64,000 nt of DNA from Eleginops maclovinus (Eukaryota; Chordata; Actinopteri; Perciformes; Eleginopidae): NCBI RefSeq assembly GCF_036324505.1, contig NC_086350.1, positions 14,636,032 to 14,700,031 of the forward strand, given 5' to 3'. A program made the translations under genes and the position numbers. Of the stretch, positions 13,728 to 28,699 are shown piece by piece; the stretch's first letter is position 1; each line of letters starts with the position of its first letter. Below the pieces are notes generated by a model. It saw only the letters and a list, made by a program, of their open reading frames with translations, ran no database searches and was not told the DNA's origin.

Positions 13728-16700
13728 GAGGTCTATAAGGACATTTGAGGCCGCGGGGCAACCTAAGAAACATTAAGGCTAGTATGATGGAAAACTGGGG
13801 CTGGTAAAAATGCATTGCTGTCTCATTTACCATTGGCTATAGCAAGCCCGTTTCTAGTTGACGGATAGGGGGGTGGGGTCTTTAGGGTGGAGGGCTGTAA
13901 GATCCCAACAGATTGTAGCCGGCAGATTAACAGTACTATTGCTGAAATGAGTGGCCCCCGGCAATTTGCAAGCATCATTAGAAAAGGAAGAGCAGTTCAT
14001 ACTCACATCATTATCCCCTCCATTACCACGGGTAAACATCTACTATTAACCCCCACATACAGGCCAGCTGCATGTGTGCTGCGCGTGTGTGAGAGGGGTG
14101 GGGTGTTAGCAGGACGGGGAAGGTTATTCAGGCATATTTTACAGATTTAACAACAGACTGAGTTTTTATTACAATAATCTATAACAACACATTAATACGG
14201 CACACCTTCCCAACACAAACCGTTTACCCACAGCCAACAGCGTTTCCCCACTGCATCACTCATTGTACTCTTAATGAATTCAATCAATAGTCGTTGCTTT
14301 TCTCCCTCATTTTCTCCATCATTCGCTCATGCCCTCTCCTATTTGTTTTACCCCTCGGTTTTCTACACTTTGTCTTTGTTTTCCCTCCCTCTCTCCGTCC
14401 CCTGGAGCAGCGGTTGAAGATGAACTGTTGGCTGCAGCTCGCCCCGGCCGCGCTGAGAGAGACAGGAGCAGTGTGGTGACAGATAACAGCCGAGATGGTT
14501 TAAGCTGTGCCTTTCTCACATGGTCACCTGCTTCCTTTCTCTGTCTCTCTATTTCTTGATGGCTGTCTTTACCTACCCCCTGTCGCTCTCCCAAACTGAA
14601 ACAGCTTTTTCCATCATCACATTTTTTTTTTGTTGTCTCTAACCCCGTCTCCATCATTCCTCTTTTAAACCTAGTAGAGAGGATTGAAAAGAGATGGAGG
14701 CAGAGATTAATCAAGAGGGATGGCACTTTCAGAGTCATGACTCATGGGTGATGTACAGTGGCAGAATGAGAGAAGGAGAGAGAGAGCAGCAGTATTTGGG
14801 CTACTTAATTGTAGACAAGGCTGTCTTTGCTGCTTCACTACGCTGAGACATATTGCCCTTACTGTCAGTGACGCCTCAATGGTTGCTTTCACATAAACAA
14901 CTACATGTGTGTGTTGTAGTGTGTGTAATTCTGCTGTTGTATTACTGATGATGAATCAAAAGATGATGATGAGATTTGCTTTGAAATGCCTCAGTAGATT
15001 CAGAAATTAGCATGTTATTAAATAATATATTAAACATATTGCAATGTATAATATGCTTTCATTTGGATCATTAGATACAATTATATTCTAATCCCCTTCA
15101 TTTACACCTAGCTTTTCTAGATTTTGGACTAAATGGATAGAATTCTAATATGTGTGACTCATATTTGTGACATTTCATTCATTTTAAAAGGGGATGCTTT
15201 TGCAGAGATTGTGTATGGTGGGAAAAAGCTTCGGGACCAGTGTGCTTCATGTGATTCTGCAATACTGTGTGTGACCACAATGCCAACCATTTCCTAACAG
15301 CCCTGCAGCATCGTTCTTATGGGTCGAGTTGAAGTATGAGCGAATCAACAGTTTGACATTCTTTATTTTAACTTAATGTGACGTATTTCCGGGTTAAATG
15401 GCTCATGTGTCTGTAGTTTGTAATCAACACTTTTTTTTGTTTTAATTGATTGGATGATTTAAAGTGAGCATGGTTCAAAACAGAGTGATATGTTGCTGTT
15501 AAGATACAGACAGGACCACCACCGTCAACTGTGTTAGTAAATTATGGGGGGAAGGACAAGAGAGAATTTAGTGAATCGGACAAATATACATCCAAAAAAA
15601 CGTCCTCCAATCTCACTCTGCAAGCTACACCAAAACCAACAGCTGATGGCTAAGAGACGTTGCCTTAACATAGAGGATTTATTTATGTATAAGCTTCGAA
15701 TTGAAGATGACTCATCAAAACAAGTTTTCTTACAAGAGAAAAAAGGGGACATTTACTGTAACTTACATTTTGCACACAAAAAATCAATCAATTCATCTCA
15801 ACAATACACACAGGAACCCACTGTGTGTATTTAAATGTGCCTTGTGTTCTTCAGGGTGAACTATCAGCATTTTCATTAACAGCAGGAATAATTGTACCCT
15901 GAGGATTAAAAACAAATATCAAATACAAAAACAACAATACGTGGAGTCCTAGAGGAAGGACACAGGAGGCAAAAGACACACTTATTGCTAAGAAATAGGT
16001 ATTGGAGGGTTCTGAGTTTTCCAGGATTTATGAGTGAGTGGGGCTCAATATCAGGCCCATCTCCCTCCCTCCTCGTTCTTTTTCTCTCTGAAAGACACGC
16101 TCTGCTGTCTCCACTTTGCTGTCCTTTAAAGTATGCTCCACCATCCGTCTCCCTCGCTATCTGGCCCTTTCCTTCCCGCCTTCCCCTATCTTTTTCTCAC
16201 AATGCATTTAAATGGGGTATTTAGAGATTCCGGCCTTGCTCATCTCTTCACACATACTTAAATGTAACCTCAATCCTTCAACAACCCTTTGAAAAGGAAA
16301 ATACCCGGTTTCTTGAAGAAATACGTCCCAGTAGATGCATGATGAGCACACATGGAATGGGGAGCATTTTTATGACAAACTTGTCCGTGGCCCACCTCCA
16401 AAATAATCACTGACAGCAGCATCTCGTTGAACTTTTTTACACAATGACCAGATGTTTTGATGATGCTGCAAAAGTTGTTGCCTCTGAGACTACAAAATGT
16501 GCCATCTGCTAATTAAAGGAGTAAACGGGAATGTGGCCGAGTTACTCTGATGTAGTTTACAAAGGGTTCCTTTTTAATCTGTCACAGTGGGATTGATCCC
16601 AGGTTCTTCATAATCAGCATATATTAAGCGTTTATTAAAATAAAGCTGACCTTTAAACAGATTTACGGTGTTAATATGCCTTCATTGGTGACTGCAAGAT

Positions 16701-17945
16701 GGGGACTGTTTTCCGTTGTGTAATTTTGGTGTATTACTGCCCCAATGATATTGAGTGATTTTAGAACAACCCTATTATTTGGCTGTCCGACAAATGTTTA
16801 GCTTTCTAAAACATCAGGGATTGCATTAATCACACATTCTTTAGGTAGTCTCAAGCACGATTGCTTCTTGACTTTCATGAAACATCTGAAATTCAAATTC
16901 AGGAATATTCTCAGTTGACAAAATGACAATAAGTAGATAAAGCAGGTTTCTGGGGAAGGGGTAACACCAAAAAGAAGTGTACACCAAACATCATAGAGGT
17001 GTATTATGCCATCAGTGTTAACTTTAAAACAGCAAAAAGGAAGCATGGAGCCTTTTAAAAACAAGAAAATATATTTAAAAAGGCCCCTAATCTGGCGACT
17101 GACTACATGTTTTGAACACGAGCTAAACAGGCTGACCTTTTCAGTGCACCTGCGTTTAATTAAGCATTAATTAAGAGACCCCAAGAGCTCGCCAATCTTT
17201 GGTGAAAATCTCAAGGTAGTCAGCAGTCACCACGGGAGGCAAATGTCAACTAATGAAGGAGGAAGTAGAAGCTTTGAAAATTGATTGTTTTATAGAGAAT
17301 TAGCTCACAGCATATTACATTGTCATATTGGATCTGTAAACAGGAAAGAACTGCAATCAAAAAATAATCTGGCAGATCAGATTTTGATTAGACCACTGTG
17401 AGGATATCTCATCCAAGTGTTACGATTATATTGCAAGAGGTGGAAGAGGTAAATGTAGAATAGAGGGCCCCCCATCAACAAAATGGCTGCATTTCTTTTT
17501 GCCTGGACAAACAAAGATTTCTGATAGGGGTTACGATACTCCATAGCAGTAGGGGGGTCAGGTGTGGATACGATTCACCCTGAGACTACAGAGTGAGCTG
17601 CTACAACCAGTTCCTTCAGCACACACTGTGGCGGTTTGGGGTAAGGATGATGGTTACTTTTCTAGTTTTGGATATTGTAATTAATAAACAGTAACATTAA
17701 GGAAAATTAAGATATAAAGAGAGTATTTTGTCTACTTTTTGTTTGTTTGCTACTAATTCATGCATATATCCTGACACCATAGCAACAGCTACAGGAACTA
17801 TTCTACTTCTCAGCACCATGCCGTGCCACTGTATCACGGCAGAGCAACACACTACAGCAAGATAGAAATGTGTTGCAATAGGGCAGTATGAGTGCAGAAT
17901 GTGTGTATGTATGTGTGTGTGTCTGTGTGCATGTAGAAGCCTTAC

Positions 17946-18059
17946 CTAGCCGCGGGTCATACTGCCTCATCTGGACTTCTTCCACATAATCTGCTGGAAA
18001 CCATCCTGTCCTCCCTTTGACAGTGCCTTCCCAGAAACCTCCTTCCCCTATACTCAGCA
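17946..18059 (-). CDS. shank3: shank3 exon: SH3 domain, second half
   Basis: 114-nt exon entered in phase 1 and leaving one base. It encodes (V)LSIGEGGFWEGTVKGRTG and WFPADYVEEVQMRQYDPRL. GFWEG, GRTGWFPADYVEEV is the C-terminal half of an SH3 domain with the tandem-aromatic position reduced to FW, the Gly of strand d and the P-x-x-Y terminal motif. It is nearly identical to mammalian SHANK3 (Cys in place of Tyr there). The acceptor is CTCTTTTCAG and the donor GTAAGG, both strong. Phase matches both the upstream SH3 exon and the exon at 2209. Confidence 0.97.
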
Positions 18060-18592
18060 CTGAAAAGAGAGAAAGAATATTGTCAAACATTGAAATAAAA
18101 CATTCCTAGTTGTCATTATTGTAAGGTTGTTGAACCTTGAAAAAGAGACAAGGACAAAGTGAGAGATTTAGGTCTCCATTGTTTGGGTGCGTGTACACAG
18201 AGGGAGAAATACATATTTTTGTGTTACAAATACACACATGTAACACAATCCGAATGAAATGGTCCGTAACTTATGAACCATACCAAGGCTTTGGCAACAT
18301 ACAATTTGTTCTCTTTAATGCTAATAAAACAACTTTAGAATTTGAAAAATATAGAGAAAGAAAGACTTAATATTAGAAGGGACACAGTGGAGGGAAAAGA
18401 CATTAAGGTCAACAAGAAAAAGGAAAAGGGGATGGTGAAAGAGAGCAAGAAGGCGGTAAGGAGAAGGAGAGAGATTCCTTCTAAGTTCCGCTGTGGTAAT
18501 TAGAGATGAATGTATAGTTGATATTGATCTTCCTTGCAGGACTGAGCCAGAGCGCTCATTTCTACAACACTCATCCATTATCCCAGAAAACA

Positions 18593-18594
<2 letters not shown>

Positions 18595-18640
<46 letters not shown>
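18595..18640. repeat. (CA)23 microsatellite
   Basis: Lies about 540 bp upstream (on the transcript) of the second SH3 exon. Confidence 0.97.
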
Positions 18641-18643
<3 letters not shown>

Positions 18644-21249
18644 CAGAGATCACCAACTGGAACTGAAGCTTTGCCTGAGCGAGCCCTTCTTCTAAACTGG
18701 TTGCTAGGTTACGGCAGTATGATGTTGCAGCCAGAAGACAGCCTGTTAAATGATGCAGTCTACTTCCTCCAAACTATTTTTCTCCTCCGGCAAGGGGACA
18801 TGTCACGGTGATGTAACCGGGGGCACTATGGAAAGCAGCCAGCTGGACTTCATCTCCACTCACATGACAGGGAAAGTTAAAAGTTCAAATATCAGCCATT
18901 TACACACTCGCTGCATCGTGTTGCAAATATGTTTATTTTCTACTGCACTATGCCCATGTCTTACTACCCCAAAAGTTGATTCACGTCCTGCGCAGAGACA
19001 AACATGTGTAAAGCTAGAGCACGATTGTGTTTTAGGACACCATGTCATCAACCACGTCAACAGAATATAATATAAATAAATAATAGAAAATATCCAGGTG
19101 TGTCACAAGTCTGTATTTCTTTTAAGTCTCAATAGACTGGATATCCTATTTCAGTGTACCTGTCTTAGCTTGCCTCTGCCGGACTATTCATCCACTAGCT
19201 AAGAGAGAAGTGGCTTGCAAAAGGGGAGAATGGCTGTTTATCGACTTCCAGCTGTAAAAAACCGGGACACTCAGCACACAGAGGATACATGGACTGATCC
19301 ATCTCTCTGATCACAGCTTAACACAACTTTACCCTGCCCATCTCCTGAGAATAAACTCCCCGTCTGTTTATTTCCCTGTTTAAACCCTTTATTCTCTCTC
19401 CCTCTCCCTCTCGCTGCTCTACACGACTCTCTCTCCCAGTCCCCTTCACTGTGTTTCTGAAGGATTTCTTAGTCGACGTCTCCATCCTCCCATTTGTAAC
19501 TGTCGCTGTGTCCCTCTGTAATGTAATGGTGTCCCTGAAGCAGGCAGGTGTCGGTTGTGCTCTCTGTTCCCCATTGACAGAAATGAAAGAAAAGGTGAGA
19601 CCTCTGATTGATCTTCCAGGCCGCCCTCGCTCACTTCCCTCACTCTTGGCCTTATCACCCCACTACTGATCTATTTCTGGTCCCTGACACCCACACCCGA
19701 CAATATGGACAGAATTGACCACTGGGTATCTAAGCAAGCAAGCAAAAGCATTAGTCTCATCTAAAAGACCTAGAATATGTATCTACACACCGTAGACTGT
19801 TCTGCCTCACATATACACAGTATGTAATATACATACACACATCAGCCTCAATAACTTTGAAGAAAACACAGAATTGTTAACTGCAGGAATCAAGCCAATT
19901 AATTGATTGTTCGTGAAATCAGGCAAAGGTCAGTGAAACTCTCACACACTTGCAATCACACACAAAAGTTTTTTGTTGCATAATATGCTTTATAATCCTC
20001 ACAATGCCCTCAGAGTCTGATAGCACAGAGTCTGCATAACACTGGAACTCAAACAGACCAAAAACATATTTCCCTGCCACTGTAACAGTAAAACAGTGTT
20101 ATGTTTGGCTGACTTATGGTGACTGATCTGATTCTGTGTGTCATATTTGTTTCTATAGCCCAAATGCAGGAAAAGCATATGCAAAAGTGCATGCATGTAC
20201 CACTTAAATGCCCTTATGTGTACTTCCCCGCTATGTCAGTAGCCTGTACATTACACTGCTAATCTCTTTTGGTACTGGCCAACTTTGTGTTGGCATGACA
20301 ACTGTCCCTGTTAATCAGATGAAGGCTCACCAGAGCCAAGTGGCGGGAAGGAAATCAAACAATGCGTGTCTGTGCAGGAGGATTTATAATATGTGAGCCA
20401 TGTTTTCGTCCTCGCAGACTGCTTTGGGACCATGGCCATGTGTGAAGCTTAAGTTGTGGATATGAGTAGGAACGGCCTGCCAACTGTAAAGGCAGACTAC
20501 ACTAAGTCACAACTGTCACAAACCAACAAACACTCAGTTTAGTTTCTGTGGTTCGAGATTAAGGTCAGGTAGTACTACTCACATTCTGTCAGGGCATGTT
20601 GACACCACACATATGGTGGTGGACCCTTGAAAGGCCAGGAAAGATTTTGATGAGTTAATACTTCAACCAATAAACACCCAAGAAGAATAATTTAAATGAA
20701 GAAGGGCAGGCAAGGGCAGTTACATTGTGTTTGCAGGTACCTGATGTTGATGCTGAAGAGCCATTTCATCTTTAACTTAATTTAAGAGTTTTTGGAAATA
20801 GGACACTCCCAAGAATTGGACGCTTCCTGAATAATGACATTGTACAAACGTACGAGTGACAGCAGACCTGAAGCAGGGAAAGAACTACACTTTGATAAAG
20901 TAGATGGGATTGAGCATTATGCATACACTGGAGACTGTATTTTGTTATTTCCTCCAATGCAAAATAATGAATGGCATCGTTCTAGTCTCTATAGAGGTCT
21001 ATTGTGGTTTAACTAAACAACCGTTCCATGCATAAGGCAATCAACACCTCAGCTGGACACCAGACCATTTCTCCACTGTATCACTAGGAGCAGTGACCTG
21101 CCATGCTGATTCATAATCACCTCCACAGGCAAACTAATGGGTGCAAACACACAGCATATGTTGACATGCATTCATACACACAGTCACACATGAAAACACA
21201 TGCACCCTCACCCACATGGATATACACCAGGGCTCCTCTTTATTATGTA

Positions 21250-21740
21250 CGCTAACAGTAGAAGCATATTGTGCCTTTATTACAGCTTACATTTGCGTAG
21301 TTATGATTCTGCAAGCTGCTGGGTGCATTGAAGAGGAAATATTGTAAATCGTGGAGATGGTTACAGCTGCAGTCATGTTGATACCCAACCTGTTCATACC
21401 AAAGAAACAACGAAAATCCACTGATGTTTTCCCCTGAAACATTTGGTGACGACTGATGACATATTGCATCCTGCTGGTGTTGTGGATTAACTATGGTGTA
21501 GTATACTGAAGTTTTATCAACAGCGTTAAAATATGCAGTGTTTTTCAGCCATTCTTCATAGAGATCCATAATCCCTAATTCTGCCAATGTGTACCAAACA
21601 AAAAAACATTCCCACACCATCACTGCCACAACCAGCGTGTGGTGTTTACACTGAACCGGATGGCTCCATGAATTCATGCTGCTTCTGCCAAGTCCTGATT
21701 CTTTTATCAGCATAATGCAAAACAGTTTGGGATGTGACAC
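21250..21740 (-). pseudogene. possible degenerate Tc1-like transposase fragment
   Basis: The minus frame across 21580-21740 contains a phrase resembling the Tc1/mariner core VKHxxxSVMVWGCF (here VQCKHH, then VAVMVWECF), followed by an unclear 100-codon open stretch. The match is short and decayed, and no inverted repeats were found. It may be an old transposon piece or chance. Confidence 0.3.
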
Positions 21741-22714
21741 TCTCTAACAAACCAGTTTTGTTGTTTTTGTAGTTTCTAACACATACGTATCACAACTTGA
21801 ATTAAATTGGCTGAATCCGCTCTGCTCAAGGGTAAGTCTTAAAGCCCCGAGTGTATTTAGGGTATGATTCAGGACAAACAATACAATAAAACGATGTAGA
21901 AAGAAAAGTTATTGTTGCATTTATCGTAATACAACTTGTTGTGAAAGTTTATGAAGATACACATTTAAGGTCATATCACCCCGCCTGATCGGTATCCAAC
22001 ACGGTCTTTAGGATCAATATCAACTTCAAACACGACGCTCTGGAAACCAGCGATTACGAGGTAATTTATCTCATGTCTATTTTTGTTTATTTGCATTTTC
22101 CTTTGACAATGACCCAAGAGGTTTTTTGTCTTCGTATTTGTGCAAGACGTCCTGTGTTCACAGCATGTGATGAATCTACAAACTCTATAAAGGTGGAGGC
22201 ATACCTTAAACTGGCAACTCACAACCGTCAATAGTGTTTTATAACTGTCTATACCATTAAATAAATCAATGCCAGTGCACAAACATACTCACATTTGAAC
22301 ACTTTCAAGACTTCAAAAAGCCCATAATATCAAATAAATAAACTGTGCAGTAACAGGTCGTCTCTTAGGATCACAGCTCAACAAACCGTATTGTGGGCCC
22401 AGTAGAAATCAAATAAATGACATCTTACTGGGCCATTAATGGAGTATTCTGAGCTTATATAGAAATAACATCCAAACGAAGCAGGATATGTGAAGAGAAA
22501 GCAGAGTAGCACACCGCAGAGCCCCCGACAATGAAACAAAGGGAAAGATTGTGACACAAGTAGCACTGCATTCAGCAATGACAAAGAGAGATGAGAGCCA
22601 GCTAAAGACAGACACAAGCTGACAAAGGGAAAGAGCTATGTTTCAACAGCCGCCCAGTTATTCATGAGTGTCCAAAAAGTCTGCTGTCTTGTGGAAATTC
22701 TGCTACAGTTTTGT

Positions 22715-22718
<4 letters not shown>

Positions 22719-22786
<68 letters not shown>
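22719..22786. repeat. (GT)34 microsatellite
   Basis: Perfect tract in the SH3 intron, paired with another at 22925. Confidence 0.97.
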
Positions 22787-22787
<1 letters not shown>

Positions 22788-22917
22788 TGTCTGAGTTTTG
22801 CCCTTGGTTAAGTCAGTCACGGTTCCTGGTTAAAAATAGCATCACTGAGGATGCAGAGCTATTTATACTCTTTGCACACCCAGCCTGCAAGCTCCAATGC
22901 ACTCCTGCTCGATGGTG

Positions 22918-22924
<7 letters not shown>

Positions 22925-22970
<46 letters not shown>
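22925..22970. repeat. (GT)23 microsatellite
   Basis: Second GT tract 140 bp after the previous one. Confidence 0.96.
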
Positions 22971-22973
<3 letters not shown>

Positions 22974-25082
22974 TCTGTGTGTGCACATGACGACCGATTG
23001 AGCTCATTTTAATTCTTGCTTTGCTTTGCTCTTTTGCTTATAGCTGAGTCATTCATTTTCTTTCTCCTCACATCTCACAACAACACAGACACTCACATGC
23101 ATGTACTCATTCAACGGGAAGAAAGAAAGAATGAATGAACACATTAATGTGTGACAGCTGGTGAGGAACTGAGCAGACTTTCCAAAACACAAACATATTT
23201 TTAACAGTTAACAAAGTATTCGTCAAACTCCTGCAGAAACAGACAATAAAGGAGGCAGCTGTTCTGAGAGGGCGGATGGCCCCCTGCCACAGATGCACTC
23301 ACACTGATTCAGACAGGGATGTAATGGAAGTCTTGCCAAAACCAAAATACAACTTGATTTTCATGAAATGCCACAAAAGGCTTTCTTTCTTAGATTTGCT
23401 ATAAGAAACACAGAGAAACTGAACATCTGTGATGAAATTGTTCACATAAACAATGAAACTCCATTGGTTGTAGCAATATTAAGTCAGGAAACTTATGTGT
23501 TTTGTGATAAAAAAAATCTATGCAACTATTTGACACCCAAATGCTGAATAATACATGCTGCTATTGTTATGTGCTCAGAGAATCCAGCTCTTAAATGTGT
23601 ATCTCCAACATGCTATTCTGAACGCTATTCATTTACATAATTAGCCTTTTTTTATTTCCAAATATCCCTTTTTTAGCTTCAGTCTTAAAAGGTATACAGA
23701 CATTTGTGCAGCTATATATCCAAAATAATCACATTTAAAGTGATGCACTCTATATTTTCTACAGCCATATTTCATGGTTGCATAACGTAGACTCAGTAGT
23801 GGAGAGAAACAGGGAGACAGATTGAAGAGATAACAGCAATTAGTAAGCCTCCTGAAAGATACACCTGGTAGCTTGTTCTACTAGTGGCAGCATCCGTTTA
23901 CACATTAAAATAGTTGTAAGCATGAGCTGTTTGACACAAAAATGCCCTTGTTATTTTTTTGTACCACTCTATTGCTGCTCCCTGCTGTTCACTCCATGCC
24001 CGGTGCTTTGCTTCTCAGTTTTCGTCTATGTCTCTTTAGCATATTGAGTAACAAACAGCATTCTAACCATTAATGTGAGAATATGTTATAAGTCCCATAA
24101 ACTGAAACCTCAACATCAGTTTCATTTAGCAAATGGTTTGGAATTTAGGTAAAAAGTGATATCTCAAGTCAAGTCACACACATGAAAACTCAGTGACCCC
24201 ACCTGTCACCTTGACCCCTGAGCTTCTACAACTACATATGGGGAATCCACTATATTAAAAAATCCTTGTTATGATGATTTACTGAAAAGCAATTTAGAGC
24301 ACTATTGCGCGTGTGTGCACATGATACACAGTAAGTGTAATGTAATGTGAAAGAGGGACTTGCTGAGTAAGACTTTTTGGAATAACGAGTAAGTCTATAT
24401 CTCAGCCTACATAGCCATGTGTGCATGTGTGTGTGCTTGACATAAAGTGTTTGAAGGTGAGAGTGGAGAGCATTCCAATAACCAGAGTGGAGCTGTTATT
24501 AGATTTGGATCCCAGCACTCTTTATTAAACCTCAGTTCAATTCAGTGTAATAGAGAGAGAGCAGAGTTGCATCTTTATGAAACAAGGGGGATGAAACCAG
24601 AGACACGCCCACACCCACACACACACATGCACGCACTCACGAGTAGGAAAGGAGATGACTATGTACAGTAGTGTATCAGGGATGTTCATTATTGCCTGTA
24701 ATATACGATTGTAGGAATGCATGCTATGCTCTGGTGGGAGAACAGTGACACATGGAACCATAGATTGAGTATTATATAGCATATTTGGTCATAATGTCAA
24801 AAACAGAAGACATAAATAGAAAGAAATCAGTTAAAAGATGGGGGTGGACAGATTTGAGAAGGAGAGGTGGCGATTAAAGAAGGTGATGTGGGAAAGGGCA
24901 AGTGGAAACAAGACTGAATGAAGATGAGAGGCAATAAATAAGAAGGAAGAGGGAAAGTGACATGGCTGAGTCAAATGTGGCTGAGGTTTGCTGATGTTTG
25001 TCCTCACAGGACTTCTTTTGCTTAGAAGAGGGCGAGGGAGTGGTGCAGTCTCTGGCTAATCAGTATTCAACTGAGAGAGAGT

Positions 25083-25099
25083 GGGGGGGGGGGGGGGGG
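25083..25099. repeat. G17 homopolymer
   Basis: Run of 17 G in a purine-rich stretch (24820-25340). Confidence 0.95.
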
Positions 25100-26600
25100 C
25101 TGGAGATAAAGGGAGAGAGAGGTTGTAATCTGAAAGACATCAAGACACGACAAAATTAGTAATAAAGAAAATGGAAACTAAAAATAAATGGCTGCTTCTA
25201 TGAATGACAGGAGAGTCAAAAGAAGGGCTGGAGCAAAGGAAGAAGACTACAGAAAAAAGAGAAAAAACCGAGGAAGGTGGAAGTGTTGTAAATTATAGTG
25301 GGAGGAGGCGGAGGAAGAGAAGAGGGAGGAAAACTCCAAGGCTGACTCAGAGGGATCCCTCTGCTCATCTCATCTCCTCCCTCCCACCGAGGCTTAAAGG
25401 AAGCTACATGACATTAACTTTTCTTTCATTCTTACTTGCTTTTTATGACATTTCTCATCCTTTCTCTGCCTCTGTGTCAACCATCAGGTGCAGACTAAAT
25501 TATAACCTACATCTAATAGTTACCCTCTGTCTGCTACTTCAGTGCAATACCACACACAGCTCGACTCTGATTGCAAAGAATAGTAACACACTATACAAAA
25601 TGTATAAATTAAAACCTAAAAGATAAACAACATAAAAAGTTGAACATTATTAAAATGAATAGTCATATCCAGGAGGTTGTTACACTAACCAGCACAAGCA
25701 GAACGTGGTTGAATCCTCCATCAGAGGCCAGTGATTGATTAGCTGTATGCCAACTATTGATTGCCTGTTGATTGTAAATAGATCAGTGATAGATTGTTTG
25801 TTGTTGAGTCATTAATCAAACAACTAATCTTTTGATTGATTGTCAGGGTGACACATAAATGATAGGGTTTATGCTGTGATAAATGAACATGCTGTAATGA
25901 GCTGACAACCGCCAATGCGCCATCCTCCGCTGCATATTATCGAATGACAAAATGCAGTACATGCTAGTTACCTTGTCTTTAATTTGATGGAGATTCTGTG
26001 TTAATTTTGGAGGGAGAACACACACACTTTACACATGCAATTTCAGACCATCAACTGCAAAGTAGGTTGTCACTTTGCAGGACCGAAAAGTCCTGTTGTT
26101 AACATCCATCTGGAGTCACTCAGTCAGTCAGCGCTGACCTCAATTGTAAAGCAAAAGCATCATCAGAGATGCTGTTTAATATGTATCTGCGTCAGTCAAT
26201 GGCTTCTGTTTATACAGCAGCTTTCCTGTTCATGTTTATTCATATTCTGATTAACTCTGCAACTGGTGTTTATGCCATGATTAGCATTTTGTGTGTGGCC
26301 TCAACTCAGTACAATTTATGTCTGTTTGGTAAGCATGAGTTTAAATTTCAATGACATGGTGACACAATGATACTGTGAGGGTTCACGGTATGGGCATGAA
26401 AAACAAAATGTTAAAAAAACCCAGAGAGGATGAGAGTGTAATACTGGGACAGGTGGTGTGTTCAGCAGGGAGCAGGTAGGTGCATGGGCGGGACTTTGCA
26501 CCCCACTGCTACTCTGATTGGACAGCTAGAAGGTTAGCTGTGACATCAACGTCCTTGCCTTGGGCTAGTGACTGTGTCCAGTATCAATAAAACACACAAA

Positions 26601-26734
26601 CACACACACACACACATTGTGAATGACCGATGAGTGAAATCTGCTTTCAAATTAAATAGCCTCAGGTCCATACTATGATAATATTAATTTCTCCTGGGGA
26701 ATATAGGACACACACACACACACACACACACAAT
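26601..26734. repeat. two short (CA)n tracts
   Basis: CA tracts at 26601-26616 and 26709-26734 separated by unique sequence. Confidence 0.9.
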
Positions 26735-27097
26735 GTGTGGGGGTTAGTGAGGGGCATGACTTTGTCTATTAGGTATGACACATGTTTATTCATCTTTCTG
26801 GAAGCTTTACCTTTCATATCTGTGGATCATATTTAACGAAAGAAAACAATGTTGCGTAATGAAGAGTAGGTATTAGCTAGCACTTAAGATGCATGTGTAA
26901 TTGGTGAAAACATAAAGATGTTTATGCTCACAAATGCCATAAGGTGTGTACCTCAAAATTAAGCCTTCAAAAGTGTTGAACGAAGTCCAACACTTTTAAC
27001 CTAAAGAAAGACACGTTTAATAATTTAACAGTGTATAGGGTTGCACTCTCTGAAAAGCATATGCATCAAAACCACACAAAAACATTTGGTAGCTAAG

Positions 27098-27165
27098 AAT
27101 CAAATGCTATGAAGATTTTTGCTATAATTCTATATTGTATTTACCATCAGAGTCCAGACAGTCAT
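27098..27165 (-). pseudogene. second copy of the dead acidic exon end
   Basis: A direct repeat of 30568-30635 with four mismatches in 68 bp, 3.5 kb further into the same intron. It again ends in ATGACTGTCTGGACTCTGATG-like coding and donor GTAAAT. The only near acceptor (AATGGCAG) would give a 42-nt exon that reaches a TGA in the required phase. The identity runs past the exon end into the intron, so it is a local duplication rather than convergent sequence. Confidence 0.45.
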
Positions 27166-28391
27166 TTCAAGCAAGGTGTTGCCATACTGCCATTTTAAAT
27201 GTATCAAAATCCCTGATAAGAGCTGAAACATTGTACAACTAATGTAAGTTAGGTCTCACAGTGTGTAAATGTACTTGAAATGTATGAACATGTAAATGTG
27301 CATGTATGAGTACATCGGTATCAGAGATAGAAAGAGACAGACAGGCAGAACAAGGACAGAGAAACACAGAGAAACATTTATTCTATATGTTCCTCTGATA
27401 TTAGGCCAGCTGGTTGCTGAATACTTCAAGAATGCTGTTTATCTAACTTGTGGGAGGCAATTACTTATACTGTTCTGCTCACAGACAAGCACACACAAAG
27501 GCACATGCATACAAACACTTGCACATTTACACAAATGTGAACACCACATACACAATTCATGAACCAAATAACAATGACTAGATGCTGGCAGAAATACCAC
27601 ACACACGGTGCGTGTACATACACTTCATTACCAGACAGAGAGGGAGTCTTATTAATTCAATCCCAGCTCACTGTGGGAAGGTAACAGTGATATTTAGTCT
27701 AAATTCATCACTTAGCACAATGGCTCTCATCCAACCTGATTTTACTCAGTAAAGGCATAACTTGATCATTTTTTTCTGACTTAAAATTACATGTCAGTCC
27801 TGTAACACACTTAGCACCTGTTGCTTGGTAACGAACAAATACATATGCATTTTAGTCTTAAGAATAGCAAGCTTTGTGGTAATTTTTTTTAAAAGCAGAG
27901 TCCATTTGTATAATCCACCAGCTTTTTGCCTTGTTCAAATCAAGCATTTCCATCCTTGTACATATACGGGCAGCTGTGAGTGAAGAGACCCAGGTACACA
28001 GAGAAGCAAACCTGCAATCATTTAAGCAGAAAGCTTTTGCAGTTGTATTCTAAAGCATGTGATTAGCATGCCAGCATAAGTAAATGGATGAGGAACTCTG
28101 TGTGTTCCCATAGATCATTACAGCATTAACAGCTGTTTTCTGGACCTGTGTGAAGTTGGAACTGGAATAATCCAATAAAACCTGCTATATAAATGTGTGT
28201 GTGTTTGTGTTGGTATAGCTAGTTCAGGTATCCTCCACTGCCCATAGCAGTGTTAATATTCTGCACACACTTGGTGCGGCCAAACCTCATTAATCATGTT
28301 TGTGAATGTCTAATCTCAACGTTACTTGCGCCGGTTTCATTTTCATGGCTGTCTGCAAGATTTATAATGGCGTTTGGAGAAGGTGTATGTG

Positions 28392-28424
28392 GTGTGTGTG
28401 TGTGTGTGTGTTTGTGTGTGTGTG
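28392..28424. repeat. (TG)n tract, interrupted
   Basis: About 16 units with a TTT interruption. Confidence 0.9.
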
Positions 28425-28595
28425 AGATGTAATACATTGTAACGGAAGCATGCTCTTAAATGTGTCACCTTGTTGAGGAGAAGAATGTTCTGAAAGTGCA
28501 GTTAATGCTCCCAGCGGGGCTACCAGCATGTAGATACACACATCGGTTCCATTGAATATGTTTTTGTTTTTCTCTATGACACAATGGAACCTGCA

Positions 28596-28699
<104 letters not shown>

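Larger units (their letters stand above)
9605..17945 (-). other. intron after second SH3 exon
   Basis: Mostly unique sequence with two GT tracts. The stretches 13420-13560 and 17150-17250 (the second with TTTAATTAAGCATTAATTAA, rich in homeodomain-type TAAT cores) look unusually structured and could be conserved enhancers; this is a guess without comparison. Confidence 0.6.

Noticed and set aside
14319..14738. 139-codon open frame on the minus strand
   Set aside because: Low-complexity Glu/Arg/Ser composition from a pyrimidine-rich plus strand, with no recognisable domain or splice context.
26811..26819. 9-nt segment (ATATGAAAG) between CCACAG and GTAAAG
   Set aside because: Phase-neutral but so short that chance occurrence in 15 kb is expected.
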